A stretch of DNA of 64,000 bases. It comes from Acanthopleura granulata (lineage: Eukaryota > Mollusca > Polyplacophora > Chitonida > Chitonidae). The notes beneath the pieces are model-generated. The model searched no databases, was not told the DNA's origin, and saw only the letters and a list, made by a program, of their open reading frames with translations. Location of the stretch: NCBI GenBank assembly GCA_016165875.1, contig JABBOT010000080.1:7610759-7674758 (forward strand), read 5' to 3'. Position numbers and translations under genes: made by a program. This document shows, piece by piece, positions 53,101-63,369 of this stretch. Numbering within the stretch: position 1 is the first letter of the stretch; each line of letters starts with the position of its first letter.

Positions 53101-54593
53101 ATTTAAATATAAATAATTTATTTATTTAGTCAAGAATATTTCACAACGATGGCCAGCATTATAGTGGGAAGAAACCGAGCAGGACCTAGGAGAAGCCCAC
53201 AGTCATCTGCTGGTCGCTGGCAGACCTTCCCACACAAGACCAGAGAGGAAGATTAGATATTTGACTTCATCTGCTGAACGACCACAATTGTGTGGAACAG
53301 TTCAGTTGCTTTCTTATGTGTGAAAGGCCCTGTGTTTGTGTTTTGAATGATTCTAACCATTTATGGCAAACTGGAAGGATTGGATGGGGTGGTGTCATTA
53401 CAGTGTAACTGAGTGTAAGGAATGGATGGGGTGGTGTCATTACAGTGTAACTGTAACAATTGGATGGGGTGGTGTCATTACAGTGTAACTGTGTGTAAGG
53501 AATGGATGGGGTGGTGTCATTACAGTGTAACTGTGTGTGAGGAATGGATGGGGTGGTGTCATTACAATGTAACTGAGTGTAAGGAATGGATGGGGTGGTG
53601 TCATTACAGTGTAACTGTGTGTAAGGAATGGATGGGGTGGTGTCATTACAGTGTAACTGAGTGTAAGGAATGGATGGGGTGGTGTCATTACAGTGTAACT
53701 GAGTGTAAGGAATGGATGGGGTGGTGTCATTACAGTGTAACTGAGTGTAAGGAATGGATGAGGTGGTGTCATTACAGTGTGACTGAGTGTAAGGAATGGA
53801 TGGGGTGGTGTCATTATAGTGTAACTGTGTGTAAGGAATGGATGAGGTGGTGTCATTACAGTGTAACTGAGTGTAAGGAATGGATGAGATGGTGTCATTA
53901 CAGTGTAACTGAGTGTAAGGAATGGATGAGGTGGTGTCATTACAGTGTAATTGAGTGGTGTGTCATATGTGTCATGGTTAAGGTATTGTATATGTCTTCG
54001 ATGTTTGAAGCATGTGAAAGTTAGAACTACTTTATTGTTCACTTGGGTTTCTCTCTTATTTTAACAGATAAAATTACAATCCATTTAAAATCTGTGATAT
54101 GTTATACATGTACCTCAGGTTAGTACATGGTGAAAATTTGTTATAATTTAATATAACTTCCAAATGTAGAATCTCAGTCTAGGCTCTACATGACCAGTTA
54201 TGCAGCATCGTTTATATAAACAGATACCGGCAGAGGAGTTTAGCGCAGCATAACAACTAAGGTGCCTCTCACCAGTGTGAGTTCAAGGCCAGCTCATGCT
54301 GGCTTCCTTTCCGGTCGCGCGTGCGAAGTGCGGCCAGCAATCTGCAGATGGCCGTAGGGTTTCCCACGGGCTTTGCGCCGTTTCCTGCCACCATAATGCT
54401 GGCTGTTGTTGTATATGTCAACATTCTTGGGTACAACGTAAAACACCAATCAGAGAAATGAATAAATAACATAAACAAATTCATGTGTTTTGTAGGAAGC
54501 CGGGCTTACTGTTGTCAGTGTTCATGGAGAAGTGTGGACGCCATGATGCCTCTGCAGGATCCGCAGCTCAGATGGGTGTGCGGAAAGCATTGA
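47098..54593 (+). CDS. CFAP418: CFAP418 (C8orf37) homologue, complete, 6 exons, 177 aa
   Basis: CFAP418 is a ciliary base / photoreceptor protein; human mutations cause retinal dystrophy and Bardet-Biedl-like disease. Exons 47098-47183, 50073-50142, 50566-50630, 51852-51917, 52662-52810 and 54496-54593 join in phase to 534 nt with stop. The acidic N-terminus [17 protein letters not shown] matches the family start, and the second exon repeats a [12 protein letters not shown] motif. The Cys-rich C-terminal domain is clear: [49 protein letters not shown], and the terminal LRWVCGKH, nearly identical to the vertebrate end. It is about 30 residues shorter than the human protein (207 aa) in the linker. 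An in-frame TAG at 47086 fixes the start. No membrane segment. Confidence 0.94.
47184..50072. other. CFAP418 intron 1 (2.9 kb)
   Basis: The only identified element is a MITE-3-like repeat at 49231-49440. A (G)7 run occurs at 47510. The remainder is AT-rich with nothing recognisable. Confidence 0.6.
49231..49440 (+). mobile_element. MITE-3-like copy, diverged
   Basis: GTCCTTAAAAACATTTTCTG, CACCATGTTAATTTCTTTAA and ATTTCCCTACTGACCGACC follow the order seen at 20957-21180 and 36508-36722. The right terminus is lost. Confidence 0.55.
50073..50142 (+). CDS. CFAP418: CFAP418 exon 2
   Basis: It encodes [24 protein letters not shown], matching the DDLDSLINEILEEP region of the human protein. The acceptor TTGCTTGTAG ends at 50072; the donor is GTAAGA. 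Confidence 0.9.
50247..50335 (+). mobile_element. MITE-1 fragment
   Basis: CAGATTTCATCCATGAATAA, TTTACTCATTTTGCCTGATT and AGATAGGTGTTTGAATTC match the left half of MITE-1; the right half is missing. It lies in CFAP418 intron 2. Confidence 0.55.
50566..50630 (+). CDS. CFAP418: CFAP418 exon 3
   Basis: It encodes [20 protein letters not shown] and K plus two bases, a polar low-conservation linker. It is supported by GT/AG borders (acceptor TTCACAG, donor GTAAGA) and by phase. Confidence 0.85.
51200..51700 (+). repeat. SINE-A body amplified as four 111-bp tandem units, plus SINE tail
   Basis: Unit starts (AAARTCTCAA) are at 51200, 51311, 51422 and 51533, exactly 111 bp apart. Each carries CGCCAGCAGTCTGCAGATCC, TCGTGGGTTTCCCCCAGGC and TCCCACCATAATGCTTGTTG from the SINE-A body; units are more than 95% identical. 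Only the last unit continues into the SINE tail (ATAAGTGAAATATTCTTGAG, then AACTAAATAAATAAATAAA). Because 111 is a multiple of three the array is open in one frame, but it lies in CFAP418 intron 3 and is not a gene. Confidence 0.9.
51852..51917 (+). CDS. CFAP418: CFAP418 exon 4
   Basis: It encodes [20 protein letters not shown] and SK plus two bases, equivalent to CSPVYLGGSSxxxGxGTxxS in the human protein. The acceptor is TTATTTCAG and the donor GTATTA. Confidence 0.9.
52360..52588 (+). mobile_element. SINE-A copy, diverged
   Basis: GGCGGAGCGCTTAGCATGCC (head), GTGGGCTGGAAGACCTGCC, CTCCCACCTGAATGTTGGC, TATAAGTGAATTATTCTTGC and CTCCAACGAAGTAAATAAAA follow SINE-A order. It is located in CFAP418 intron 4. 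Confidence 0.75.
52662..52810 (+). CDS. CFAP418: CFAP418 exon 5: Cys-rich domain
   Basis: It encodes [18 protein letters not shown] and [20 protein letters not shown]. The CxxxxRCTxCDF and DYLFxRNNxPxFxKLK patterns are hallmarks of CFAP418. The donor is GTAAGC. Confidence 0.95.
53112..53255 (-). mobile_element. SINE-A copy, reverse orientation
   Basis: Minus strand: GTGGGAAGGTCTGCCAGCG, CAGATGACTGTGGGCTTC, CCACTATAATGCTGGCC, GTGAAATATTCTTGACTAA and ATAAATAAATTATT. It lies just before the 42-bp array in intron 5. Confidence 0.8.
53373..53957 (+). repeat. 42-bp minisatellite, about 14 units
   Basis: The unit is GGAATGGATGGGGTGGTGTC, ATTACAGTGTAACTGAGTGT, AA. Units differ by a few substitutions (GTGT/GAGT, GGGG/GAGG) and one is shortened. 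The length is a multiple of three, so open frames of 200 codons run on both strands (14-residue repeats [14 protein letters not shown] and its antisense). It lies within CFAP418 intron 5, so these are not exons. Confidence 0.95.
54236..54469 (+). mobile_element. SINE-A copy, near full length
   Basis: The head includes TGTGAGTTCAAGGCCAGCTC (B box), then GTGCGGCCAGCAATCTGC, CTGCCACCATAATGCTGGC, CATTCTTGGGTACAACGT and AAACACCAATCAGAGAAATG with AATAAATAA. It ends about 26 bp before the acceptor of CFAP418 exon 6. Confidence 0.85.
54496..54593 (+). CDS. CFAP418: CFAP418 exon 6 (C-terminus)
   Basis: It encodes [20 protein letters not shown] and [12 protein letters not shown] before TGA at 54591-54593. 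The AYxCQCSWR and LRWVCGKH motifs are diagnostic for the family. The acceptor is TTTTGTAG. Confidence 0.96.
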
Positions 54594-54639
54594 CACACTA
54601 ACAGTACACACTTATGCACTAATGGTATACCATAAACAC

Positions 54640-54855
54640 TGAGGTAAACACTAACACACTCCTGTTTAACACTCAGATATTCCTGCTATAGATAGTCATG
54701 ACAGGACTGTTAGACACTGAGACATTCCGTTAAATATCGAGACACTCCTGTCAGACACTGAGATTTTACTGTTAAATATTGAGACGCTCCTGTTAAATAT
54801 TGAGGCATTCCTGTTAAATACTGAGACACTTGTGTTAAACATTGACTCATGGGTG
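54640..54855 (+). repeat. Degenerate 21-bp minisatellite in the CFAP418 3' flank
   Basis: Units such as CTGTTAAATATTGAGACGCTC, CTGTTAAATATTGAGGCATTC and CTGTTAAATACTGAGACACTT repeat about ten times, with stronger decay at the left. It begins some 50 bp after the stop codon, so it is probably transcribed as 3' UTR. Confidence 0.8.
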
Positions 54856-54984
54856 TTAAGCAACAGATCATGTTAACTTAAGTGATGAAAAGTGAAACAG
54901 AAAATTTGAAGTGTGACAAATGAGTCCATTTTAGCACTCTAATAGTGAAAACGGGCACAGCATTTAGAGACTCGCTCACACATC

Positions 54985-55060
54985 CAGATCGAGCATCCTC
55001 TTCTTAGAGCATCCTTTTCATGAAACATCCTTCTCTTGTAGCATCCTCGGGGAGAATCAT
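54985..55060 (+). repeat. Outlying degenerate units of the 33-bp array
   Basis: GAGCATCCTCTTCTTAGAGC, ATCCTTTTCATGAAACATCC and TTGTAGCATCCTCGG share the GAGCATCCTC core of the main array at 55412-56052. Similar worn units follow that array at 56045-56165. Confidence 0.6.
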
Positions 55061-55411
55061 CCACCCATAGCACCTCCCAGGGCTTGACATTCATGTTTTC
55101 GTACTCTCAGCATCAGTAACAGCCAGCTGAAAGCTTGTGGCAATTGTAAAGTCTCTGCTTTCTATTGATCAATGTGTATTACTGAAACAAGGGACATCTG
55201 TTTACCAGTAATCATAATTCTCGGGAGCTTGATGCCTGGCATTCTTTGAATCGGATTTAACGCAGTCCACCGCCTCAGCTGCTGGCCTTGAGTTTGGTTT
55301 AGTGGTGTCACATTTTGGTAAGAGTATGATCCGTCTCTTCCGTCCATATCCTTCATTTTCTTTCCATCTCGAAACTCTTACCACTTGCGCATTTCTGTAT
55401 ATATTGCACTG

Positions 55412-56052
55412 TAGCATCACTGGTGAAGCATCCTTCTCTTGGAGCATCCTCATCGTAATAGATAATCCCTCTTGAAGCATCCTCATCGTAATAGATAATC
55501 CCTCTTGAAGCATCCTCATCGTAATAGATAATCCCTCTGGGAGCATCATCATCATAATAGATAATCCCTCTTGAAGCATCCTCATCGTAATAGATAATCC
55601 CTCTTGGAGCATCATCATCATAATAGATAATCCCTCTTGAAGCATCCTCATCGTAATAGATAATCCCTCTTGGAGCATCATCATCATAATAGATAATCCC
55701 TCTGGGAGCATCCTCATTGTAATAGATAATCCCTCTTGGAGCATCCTCATCGTAATAGATAATCCCTCTTGGAGCATCCTCATCGTAATAGATAATCCCT
55801 CTGGGAGCATCATCATCGTAATAGATAATCCCTCTTGGAGCATCCTCATTGTAATAGATAATCCCTCTGGGAGCATCATCATCATAATAGATAATCCCTC
55901 TGGGAGCATCGTCATCGTAATAGATAATCCCTCTGGGAGCATCATCATCGTAATAGACAATCCCTCTGGGAGTATCCTCATCGTAATAGATAATCCCTCT
56001 GGGAGCAGCGTCATTGTAATAGATAATCCGTCTGGGAGCATCATCCTGAAGC
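55412..56052 (+). repeat. 33-bp minisatellite, about 19 units
   Basis: The unit is GCATCCTCATCGTAATAGAT followed by AATCCCTCTTGGA, with variants TCATCATCA/TCCTCATCG and CTTGA/CTGGG. The length is a multiple of three, so two overlapping minus-strand frames of 242 and 280 codons are open (11-residue repeats DAPRGIIYYDE and MLPEGLSITMR). Flanking sequence offers no exon support, so I treat it as noncoding. Confidence 0.95.
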
Positions 56053-56565
56053 AGTATCCTGCTTTGAGCGTCCTTTAGCATTCTCCTCTTGAAAGCCTAC
56101 CCAGTAGTGCATCGTCCTCTTTGATCTTCCTGCTTGCAGTATCCTGTAGCATTCTCCTCTTGAGGCATTTATTATTCCTCAGTTCTGGTGACGGTTGGTT
56201 ATAACACTGGGAGCGGTGATACTTTCTCATTTTGCACCCAACGTAAGGCTATAGAAGTCATATGCCAAATGGACCCATGTTCGTGTTCTGTGACAGGGTG
56301 GGACGTCATGCCTGGTGGCTACATGTTGGCATTCCTGTGACTGAGGACTCAAAATTCAGTTTCTCGGACATTGTGTAAATCTTAAAATGTTATATTGCAA
56401 GAGTTGTTCATTCCAGCTGGTATCGTTTTGATAATCATGAAACATATGGTGTGTGTTACTTTCCACATAAATTTAACAGAGACAAGAAAATTGTAGCACT
56501 TATTAAGCGATCTAGTTGGCTGTGTAAGTCATTACCTTCATGGTTTGTAGTCAGTATTGTCTTTC

Positions 56566-56880
56566 ACAGCAGTAAGGTATCGTTTATCACAATATCAAGG
56601 TGTCAGATATCACAGGTAGTAAGATACCGTTTATCACATTAGTAAGGTATTGTTTATCACAATAATAAGGTATTGTTTATCACAATAATAAGGTATGGTT
56701 TATCACGTGTAGATTGATTTTTACCCAGATGGAGCATCCTTTTGATAGAGCGTAGTAAGGTATTGTTAAAGTATTAAGGTATATTAAAGTATTGTTTATC
56801 ACACATACGGTAAGTATCATTTGTTGCAGGTACATATGTATGTAGTAGGGTATTGTTATCACAGATAAAAATGTTTGTCA
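56566..56880 (+). repeat. 23-bp minisatellite, degenerate
   Basis: The core unit is AATAAGGTATTGTTTATCAC followed by AAT; three nearly perfect units lie at about 56640-56710, with decayed units on both sides. A stray 33-bp-type word (GATGGAGCATCCTTTTGATA) is embedded at about 56730. Confidence 0.85.
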
Positions 56881-57842
56881 CAAACAGATTCAATTTGTAA
56901 TATTCGTACATAGGTTTATATGAAGATTGTATCATAGGGAATGATAAACACATGTAGGTGTATATGTGGATCTCCCTTATTTATCCTATACATTCAGATA
57001 TTTTTATTAGTGAAACATTGTCACACAGGATTCACTGCCATACAGTTGCCATATTAACATTTTGAACATCATGAATCCCTCCAAAGAGATGACCAACATT
57101 CCCTAATGGATTAAGGTATATTTTGGCATGTACATGACGGAAGGTGATTTTTCCACCAGGTGTGGACAGGTACTAGCTACTTTGTAGTGAGGAATAGGTA
57201 CAAACTTCTGTGCTAAATTCCTTAACAGGTAATAGATGTTTTGTGGCTATGAAAGCCAATAAGAAAAGTCAAATGGAAGAAAAATTCTCCCTGGTTCCCT
57301 GGAAAGTGTACGTGTCACAACTTAGTGTGTAGAGTGTTATCAAATTTCACTGGCTGTGCAGGGATAAAATTTGTAACAACTCACGTTCATTTTTTTTGAA
57401 TTTGACTTTCCAAAAATCTAGTTTCTGTCCACAGTAATGTTCTCATGCATGTTTTTTTTTTTTTATATATATATATCGAGCAGATAACTGTGATACTGTA
57501 CTCTGTTTGGTCAAGTTGAAATTTTGCCAGATGGTAATATTTAGGGCCCAATTCAAAATGCATGTATTTGCAAATTTGTGTGAGAAAATGCGTACATTCC
57601 TTTTTTTGTAAATCTGATGATAAAAATTCTTAGTAGATTGCGTACAGTAAGTGTTAAATGACACAGTCCATGTGGCTAATGATGCAGGCAGACTATGGTT
57701 TTGGCATCCATGTTTGTATGATCATGAGATAATATCAAAAGTGATACTGTACCTTGAAGCAGTATTATCAAAAAAATATGTAACATGCCGAGACAATATT
57801 GATACTTACTCAGATAGTACCCTATTTCTCTTAACTTTGGAG

Positions 57843-58085
57843 ACATGGCCTGTCCTTTTTAGCCAATATACATATCATTGTAAGAGGAAAATATAGTTCC
57901 TTTTTTCTCGCATGGTTTTGTGCATCAAATGAAAAACATATCCATATCTTCACTTTTCTGAAGAAAAAAAAAAACTGGGAGAGAAATGAAATTTTCAGCA
58001 GTACTGTTATCTGTCAGAAATATTGGAAGAGTTAGGGTACACATATTCTTTGGTTGGGTTAAATCTCCTGATATGTGACAGGATT
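57843..58085 (+). repeat. Dispersed repeat R4, copy 2
   Basis: CTTTTTAGCCAATATACATA, TTTTTTCTCGCATGGTTTTG, ACTGGGAGAGAAATGA, TCAGCAGTACTGTTATCTGT and TTGGAAGAGTTAGGGTA align in order with 38506-38740. Confidence 0.6.
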
Positions 58086-60234
58086 ACAATATTCATGTAT
58101 GCATGCATTTAAATTTTAAATTATTATCTACAGGTATGAAAATAAATATGGACTTACATCAGGTGACTTGTGCAGCCTCCTTGTAGGCTTATTTGTTTAG
58201 AATGTGTATTACTCATGTCTGCATGCATTCAAGATGAAAATGTTATATACAATTTTGAAAGAGTAGTAAAATAATAGAGTTAATGATTTAGTATTTTTGT
58301 ACATCAGCCGTGTGTAATGCAGGCCTGTCACAGCATCTTGCCAGACTCAGTGAGCTGTGTGGAGGACATACTGGGTGTGAGCACAGATGTATGTTAGGAC
58401 TAGGTATAAATCTTCATGGATACATGATATGTATATAACATATGGCATTGGGGTTTTTTCCTGTGGTTTATAAATATATGCTGAAGTTTGCCCCATTATT
58501 TCCATTAGTATTGATTAATATAAAGACATATATTATATACATGCACATTTAGGAATTGTTAATCCATCAAGCATGTCCAGGTGAAGTCAGAAGTTTTAAA
58601 AGGACACACTGAGTCCATCAAGGCATTGTGAACTGGCCTTAACTGCTTGGTTGATTAGAAGCAGAATATGCCGTAGTCATGTACATGCACGTGAAACAAA
58701 AGTGAAACTGCTGTTAGATTTAGTATTGTGATACAGTGAAGGACCAAAGCAGCCTCTGTTGTTCATTTTAGTAAAGAGTAAATATTTATACATGTACTGT
58801 CAGATATCTATTATGAATATTAAGGTGAAAGATAAGGATTTCGTTCACTATGGATTGATATGATATGACACTGACATATGTTTAGCACCAGGGGCTTATC
58901 TAGCCAATTTCTCTTTTTAGAAACTCAATTTGAGCGTGTCAGAAAACTCAGCACTTTTCATCAAAATATGTTGCAAACTCAATTTATTTCTTGAAACCTC
59001 TATACAAAATTTGTCCAAAACTCAATTTTTTTCCGATATTTCTCTTTGTGGTCACCACATAGAGAAAGTGGCTAGAAAAACCACTGAGCATGTTATTGTT
59101 AATCCCTATAGGTAGGCACATTTCTGAATTTCATTTTACATGAACTTACATGTGGACAAAGTTCTCCATATGAGTAAAAAAGAGAATATTTTACAGTAGC
59201 ACTGAAACACACCAACAATAAGGGGAATTAGCTTGGGCATTGGGAAAAAGAAACAGTATCAGCTAGTATGCTTGTTATTTTAAAATACACCTTTTGAGTT
59301 TCATTGTTTGAAATGACATTTCCTAAGTTAAATTTCTGGAATTATACTTCCAAGGTTTCATTTGGAATTACACCTTTTGGGCTTTTGATATTTGAAACTA
59401 CACGTTGAGCACTGGTTTCTGTGTCGTAGCCATTTTTACATATAATTAAAGGTCTATGATTCCACTGAATGACATCTGTCTTACCTTATTTAATCACCAC
59501 TTTCTAAATGACACACTGCATAATCTGAAAAGCGACCATGGAGGTGTGGCAGGTGTCTGGGGTTGTAGAAAGACACACCCTGAAACTACCTGTCAAACCC
59601 TTTAGAATTTCCCCTATCCCAGTATGGAGACGGTACGTAACGTGACCTCCTTCAGTTTGAGAAAAAACACACACACACAAGAAATCCATATTGTTTTCTT
59701 TTTGCTAAGCCTCTAAAATGATTGGCAAAAACCATGCAGGTGATCGGATAAAAATTAGCCCACGTGCCAAAGTAAGCCGTCCATGAAAGTGCATTTTCAC
59801 TCAATCATCTTAGATATCATATATCAAACAGTTTAGGGCTAATGTTGAAGTTTCCATGCGTTCGATCAGATTGTGTGATATTTATGCAGGAAAATAAAGC
59901 AGATGTTGTGTTTATGTTATTTATGAAGATATACTATCACTTCACCTCGAATGGTCAGTGTGTATTGAAACTTTGTATCATGTAGGCCTACTTTTACTTC
60001 GTTAAATCCACATGCAAATGTAATTATGCAGAAGAGAACTGTTAATCGGCATAATTCACTGCAGGCCTAAATGCAGATGTACTTGTACCACTGTAGCTCA
60101 TTGTTTGTTATGTATGAAGTGAAATATAAATATGGTGTGAGCCAGAACAGGCAGTTTTGTATTGTTTTTATAATACATGTGTGTCTACTTAGTAATTATT
60201 GGAATCAACAGTTGACATAATCAAAGCTGTTGAT

Positions 60235-60577
60235 AGCAGGTCATTGCTGAGTGGTTAAAGTGCTTGCCTTTCATTACGCCAGACGAGACGTGAGCTGTAG
60301 GGTCAATAACATTCTTTCAAGGACTTTTTGAGATTTCCCCATTTCCATTACCATGTGCATGCAATCCGTGTTTGTCACCTGCCTGGTCCTGTAGCCTGTA
60401 GGCTAGGCTGGCGGTTTCTCGATCTTTTTATTTGGCTATGAACATTTAATACTCAAGTACAATGGAAAAACTCTAATGTGATAATAGGTTGCTTTTTCTT
60501 GTGTCACAGCAGGTGGCGTTTCCTGCATCTATAGTACTGATTGCCATCGTTTAAGTGAAAAAATTATTGAGTCTAAG
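60235..60577 (+). mobile_element. SINE-like element, tRNA head and shared tail
   Basis: It begins with TGCTGAGTGGTTAAAGTGC (A-box-like) and GTAGGGTCAATAAC (weak B box), and ends TGCCATCGTTTAAGTG then AAAAAATTATTGAGTC, the SINE tail. The body is unlike SINE-A. A full SINE-A begins at the next base, so the two are back to back. Confidence 0.5.
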
Positions 60578-60839
60578 CGGCCTCCGTGGCTCAGTCAGTT
60601 AGCGAGCTAGTGCAGCACAATGACCCAGAAGCCTTCCACCAATGCGGTCGCTGTGAGTTCAAGTCCAGCTCATGCTGCCTTCCTCTCCAGCCGTATATGG
60701 GAAGGTCTGCCAGCAACCTGGGCATGGTCGTGCGTTTCCCCCCGGACTCTGCCCGGTTTCCTCCCACCACAATGCTGACCGCCATCATATAAGTGAAATA
60801 TCTTGAGTACGGTGTAAATCCCCAATCAATTAAATAAAC
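60578..60839 (+). mobile_element. SINE-A, full length, best copy
   Basis: The complete order is visible: A box TGGCTCAGTCAGTTAGCG, B box GTGAGTTCAAGTCCAGC, linker GGGAAGGTCTGCCAGCAACC, central part GCATGGTCGTGCGTTTCCCC, body CTCCCACCACAATGCTGACC and ATAAGTGAAATATCTTGAGT, then GTGTAAATCCCCAATCAATT and AAATAAA. About 262 bp. It defines the family used for the other SINE-A calls here. Published family name not assigned. Confidence 0.92.
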
Positions 60840-61805
60840 ATTGAGCTTGGTCATTTCAATGCTGGAAAGCAACTTAGCGAATGTGTGAGGATTTCATCAG
60901 GCACTACCGTGTGTTCTATTCAAAATAAGTATATAAAGATACACGTATTCCCTGAATCACTTGAAATAGCACAGAATAATGCATATACATGTTATTATAC
61001 CGAAACTATTATTACAATACCTGTGCACTGGTTTCTTCGTATCACAAGGTAAATTTCATTCCATTACACGGTGATATTACATAGCTTGTAATTTTTATTA
61101 CATTACAGTGATTCTCGCATTACTCGTGTATTATTACATAACACGTAACAGGCCCCTTCATTCAGCGTAACCAAAGAAACACATGGAGAAAAGTGTTATT
61201 TAATTAATTATACAACAAAGGCACAATGTGTTTCAAGACAAAACAGCATTTTATTCAGCATTCTGATGTCTACACATTATTGTATCATTATAACATAGCA
61301 CTGGTAGTTTGGGATTTTAAGGACTATTTTGCTGATTAACGCATATGGAGATTCAACGACGACAGCACAATTAAAAGGTTCTTCGAAGGACAATCTCAAG
61401 ACTTGTCCTCTTGATTTGAACTGTGCAATTCTTGTAATAATCCAACATGTCTAACTGAGTTTCGTGTAGTTATCTCCGTAATATTAACATGGCCTTGCAC
61501 GGCAAGTGCTATAACTGGTCTAGTCACAGTGGAAATGATCATAACTGACCATTTGGTTAAATACCAGCTCAGTAGGAAAAGTACTGTGATCACAAATATG
61601 GACTCTTTCATATGAAATAATTTTGCTTCAACAACAAGAGTACGCACATATCAACCGTGATCAAGTGCCTGTGCACTACTCACTCAGAGCATTTTCACCT
61701 AAGTTCTGTTGTTCATTTGTCAAGAATGTCAGAACTTAAAACTAAACTTTAATTTCACTTAATCTTTCCATTTTTAATTGTGCATAAAGAATTTGACTGC
61801 ACTAT

Positions 61806-61881
61806 AAGTGTAGCACTATCACCAGTGTAAGCACTATCTCCAATGTAAGCACTATCACCAGTGTAAGCACTAGCACCAATG
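61806..61881 (+). repeat. 18-bp tandem repeat, four units
   Basis: GTAAGCACTATCACCAGT and close variants (TCTCCAAT, AGCACCAAT) repeat four times. Confidence 0.85.
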
Positions 61882-62562
61882 CATCTAGTAATTATAATTT
61901 TTTGAAGGGCATAATAAGGCATTGATCAGTAATATTATCATGTAAGAAAACAACATCAAACCGAACACTTTATACCGGCAGATCAAATCTCAAATAGAAG
62001 AAGAATTTATTGAGATGTCCAATGTTTCCTCTAAAAAAAACCTCACAAATGAAAATGTATCAAGAAAATCAGATGAAAAAAAAAATGACTGAACTGACTG
62101 ACTGATCAAACGATAAATTTAGACATCCTGGCCATCTACTGACAAAAATCTATGAGTTATTTGCCAATTACATGTATATCAATTACTCTAAGTTTCACAG
62201 TAGAAAAACAATCCAACCTACCTCAACATTTCTGGCATGCGTACAAATAAGTTCCAAATTCATAATTAACAGTGACCAGATGTAAGAATCTGCGGACTCT
62301 TGCACTATTCTGTTTGAAACAAAAATTTTCAGCGTAACAATGCTAACAGGGATGTCTTGTTGCTTTTACCACTCATACCTGTTCATGTTTTTCAAACAGT
62401 GAGTTCACATCATGATGTCTAATATCAGAAGTCTCCTGGACCAGAACCAACCTTTAGGTACAAATAAATTTTAGGACATAACAAGTTACTCAATGTTGCA
62501 TCAGTTAATGGTTTTCTTTTTTTAACACTTTTCTTTAGTGATTGAAACACCCAAGAAATTAA

Positions 62563-62826
62563 AGTGAAAGACCACGCATAAATGAAGTTATGGTGAGTGA
62601 AAAGAACATTAAAAACTGTACATGAAAATATACCTCCACTGAATTTTTCAGATATGACTGGTTAACCAAATTATCATACATGGTCCAGAAACCCACCATA
62701 CAATCAAACCATTTGACTGCGTTTAGTGAGAAAAAATCTACAAAAAATCAGTAAAGAATTTTTAGATATAATTTTTAATGGTCTTCTCACTCACCATAAC
62801 TTCATTTCTGTGTGGTCATCCTCTTT
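62563..62826 (+). mobile_element. MITE-2 copy (TTAA type)
   Basis: TTAA at 62559-62562 is followed by AGTGAAAGACCACGCATAAA and TGAAGTTATGGTGAGTGAAA; the right end, reverse complemented, is GACCACACAGAAATGAAGTT and ATGGTGAGTGAGAAG, so the termini pair over about 38 bp. The right TTAA has decayed to TTTA. The interior matches 25665-25866 in reverse. No open frame of note. Confidence 0.8.
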
Positions 62827-63282
62827 TATGTATCTCACAGGTACATACGACAAATACGATATCACTTCACTGTCAATCTGTGTCACCTGTCTAAAATCAT
62901 GCGCAGTATAAACAGAATTTCAGTAACTGGATGAGTGCTCTCATTCCAATAACTATTGATAAATAACTCCAGTTAAATGTGTACAGCTCTGGGGAAGCTC
63001 TAAAACAAGAACCTTCTCGTGTACACCACAATGACATATACGGCTTGTATGTAGAGAGAACAAAAAAACAAAGTAGAGTGAAGCACGACTGAAGTGTTCA
63101 GCATCACAAAAAGTAAACCACCATCACTACATTCAACAGCCTGGTAACCAACACGTATTCCGGAACAAAACCCGCTCGAGATATTGCCTGGATTACCTGA
63201 CAATCCACATATAATCATGCCTCAAAGAGGGTTTTTTTTTTAAAAATGGTCACTAGTTCCAGTGGGTCCCTATTTAATTTAC

Positions 63283-63369
63283 CCAGCCTGAGATTCCCTG
63301 ATGGTCGGCTTGGCAAAATTTTGCTCGGTCAAGAATGGATGCAGTTGCCGTGGCAGTTTGTTCAGCTGA
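63283..63369 (-). CDS. Candidate internal exon of an unidentified minus-strand gene
   Basis: On the minus strand a fair acceptor (ATAATTTGTTTCAG) precedes an 87-nt stretch ending at a donor GTAAAT. It is open in two frames: one reads QLNKLPRQLHPFLTEQNFAK then PTIRESQAG, the other SAEQTATATASILDRAKFCQ then ADHQGISGW. Both look protein-like and base composition is richer in GC than the surroundings. I do not recognise either. No convincing partner exons were found at 61-63 kb. Weak call. Confidence 0.25.

Noticed and set aside
53422..54042. 200-codon open frames on both strands
   Set aside because: They are the 42-bp minisatellite (unit divisible by three) inside CFAP418 intron 5; both strands are open for the same trivial reason.
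55202..56081. 280- and 242-codon minus-strand open frames
   Set aside because: They run through the 33-bp minisatellite; no splice, start or domain evidence outside the repeat.
61396..61647. 83-codon minus-strand frame with one hydrophobic segment
   Set aside because: Possibly 3'-exon sequence of a gene to the right, but no acceptor, homology or partner exon could be established.
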